From positions 1 to 29,495 of IMG/VR virus record IMGVR_UViG_3300042569_000113: DNA of 29,495 bases, one strand, 5' to 3'. Under the pieces are notes generated by a model. That model saw only the letters and a program-made list of their open reading frames with translations. It did not search any database and had not been told where the DNA came from. The stretch comes from a virus. This document shows positions 28,771 to 29,495 of the stretch, in pieces (positions within the stretch are counted from its first letter, which is position 1; the number at the start of each line of letters is the position of its first letter). A program made the translations under genes and the position numbers.

Positions 28771-29495
28771 GCCTATTAGACACCGCTTCCTTAATAGTAA
28801 CGCCAAACGGATACAAAGAGGGCAAACTTTACTCCGTTATTCCATCCGATGGTTCGGGCGATATGTCCGTAACAAGAGCAACAACTGCAACAAGAGTTAA
28901 CTCTGCTGGCTTGGTTGAGTTAGTGCCTTACAACCTATTGCAATACTCGCAAGCGTTTACTAACGCAGTATGGACACCAAAAAGCGGAACATTTACAGAC
29001 AACTTTGCAACTGCACCTGATGGAACTTTGACTGCTGCAAAATGGGTGTCTACAGATTCAGACCCTTATGTTTACCAACCTTTTGTAGGTAATGGCGGAA
29101 GTTATGTAGCTTCTGTTTATATCAAAGGTGTTGGTTCGTCTATTGGTAAGACCGCCTCTATTCGTATCAGTTCTGCTATTCAAACTTTTACAATTTCTGG
29201 AGAATGGCAAAGAGTGGAGTTTGCTACCACAATTAGCGGAAGCGTTATCGTAGGTTGTGAAATTCCTGACCCTGCATCTATAGGCGATATAGTATATTTA
29301 TGGGGCTTTCAACTTGTCGAAGGCTCAACCGCTAAAGACTACCAAAAAACGGAAACAAGACTTAACATTCCACGTCTTGACTACTCAAACGGTACTTGTC
29401 CAAGTTTGTTAGTAGAACCGCAAAGGACAAACTTACTTACTTACTCGGAAAATTTAACTCAATGGACTGCAAATATTCAAATTGCATCTACACAA
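28767..29495 (+). CDS. Tail fibre / receptor-binding protein, N-terminal part (3' truncated by window edge)
   Basis: 243 codons of a modular fibre protein, open to the last base. After an N-terminal attachment-like segment (MSLLDTASLIVTPNGYKEGK) it holds a carbohydrate-binding-like module, beginning NLLQYSQAFTNAVW (residue 56) and ending VYLWGFQLVEGS, then a second module opening NLLTYSENLTQWTANIQIAS. This NLL...YS repeat with a Y/L-W/Y-G-x-Q-L-x-x-G end is common in Bacteroidota phage fibres. The window's first gene supplies the missing end of such a module (AYGAQLEAG). Asp codons here mix GAT with GAC, unlike the GAC-heavy core genes. Receptor not inferable. Confidence 0.75.
   Translation, partial: MSLLDTASLIVTPNGYKEGKLYSVIPSDGSGDMSVTRATTATRVNSAGLVELVPYNLLQYSQAFTNAVWTPKSGTFTDNFATAPDGTLTAAKWVSTDSDPYVYQPFVGNGGSYVASVYIKGVGSSIGKTASIRISSAIQTFTISGEWQRVEFATTISGSVIVGCEIPDPASIGDIVYLWGFQLVEGSTAKDYQKTETRLNIPRLDYSNGTCPSLLVEPQRTNLLTYSENLTQWTANIQIASTQ
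28932..29475 (+). repeat. Two-copy NLL...YS carbohydrate-binding-like module
   Basis: Within the fibre, one module opens at about residue 56 (NLLQYSQAF) and a second at about residue 222 (NLLTYSENL). Both start with the same N-L-L-x-Y-S pattern; the first ends in LWGFQLVEG. The second is cut by the window edge, and its expected end appears at the window start. Confidence 0.55.

Noticed and set aside
1-29495. Direct circular joining of the two window ends
   Set aside because: The fibre frame is off by one base and meets TAA after seven codons, so bases are missing between the ends even if the genome is circular.
1-29495. CRISPR array, tRNA, rRNA, insertion sequence or integrase
   Set aside because: No regular spaced repeats, cloverleaf-like stretch, transposase or tyrosine/serine recombinase motifs were recognised on either strand.

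Overview
The window reads as an almost complete genome of a small, apparently strictly lytic, long non-contractile-tailed dsDNA phage (siphovirus type) of a Bacteroidota host, probably a flavobacterium-like one. The host call rests on promoters of the Bacteroidetes form (TTTG, about 19-21 nt, TAnnTTTG), on the near absence of Shine-Dalgarno sequences, and on structural proteins of types common in Bacteroidota phages. No integrase, excisionase, CI-type repressor or tRNA gene was seen. Both ends of the window fall inside a tail-fibre gene: the last gene is a fibre N-terminus and the first is a fibre C-terminus. This suggests a circular or circularly permuted genome of about 29.7 kb cut inside one fibre gene, with roughly 0.2-0.3 kb missing.

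Layout. 1-1410: end of the tail fibre, a small fibre-associated protein and a gp10-like tail-completion protein. 1390-2695: the only minus-strand genes, two overlapping paralogues resembling tail assembly chaperones. 2740-7545: head module (XkdF-type protease fused to a scaffold, major capsid protein, tail tube, small structural protein, portal, connector). 7545-9069: compact lysis cassette (holin, YkuD-like endolysin, putative single-chain spanin). 9066-10130: calcineurin-like phosphoesterase. 10131-10446: AT-rich intergenic region with a terminator, a small palindrome and a strong promoter. 10447-12001: small early genes ending in a DnaA-domain-IV-like protein. 12002-12115: a structured leader with its own promoter and terminator. 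12116-15820: replication initiator, DnaB-like helicase, PAPS-reductase-like PP-loop protein, NinG-like nuclease and a PD-(D/E)XK protein. 15889-18207: Erf annealing protein with a YqaJ-type exonuclease, a MazG-like protein, small membrane proteins, an SSB-like protein and an HTH protein. 18297-21607: membrane protein, sigma-like regulator, small proteins, terminase small and large subunits. 21639-29495: tail proteins, tape measure, tail terminator, a Trp-repeat protein and the tail fibre.

How it works together. Early promoters at about 10380 and 15826 have perfect TAnnTTTG boxes and leaders of about 30 nt or more. Five structural genes instead carry TAATATTGTTATG (one with a C) fused directly to the start codon, which looks like a late-gene signature, either leaderless promoters or a translation signal. 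A sigma-like protein (18693-19268) could drive that switch. The genome also appears to lack GATC, CATG and CCGG completely, as read by eye on every line, which suggests long selection by host restriction systems. Coordinates of short genes, stems and spacings were counted by hand; family names rest on motif recognition without any database search.
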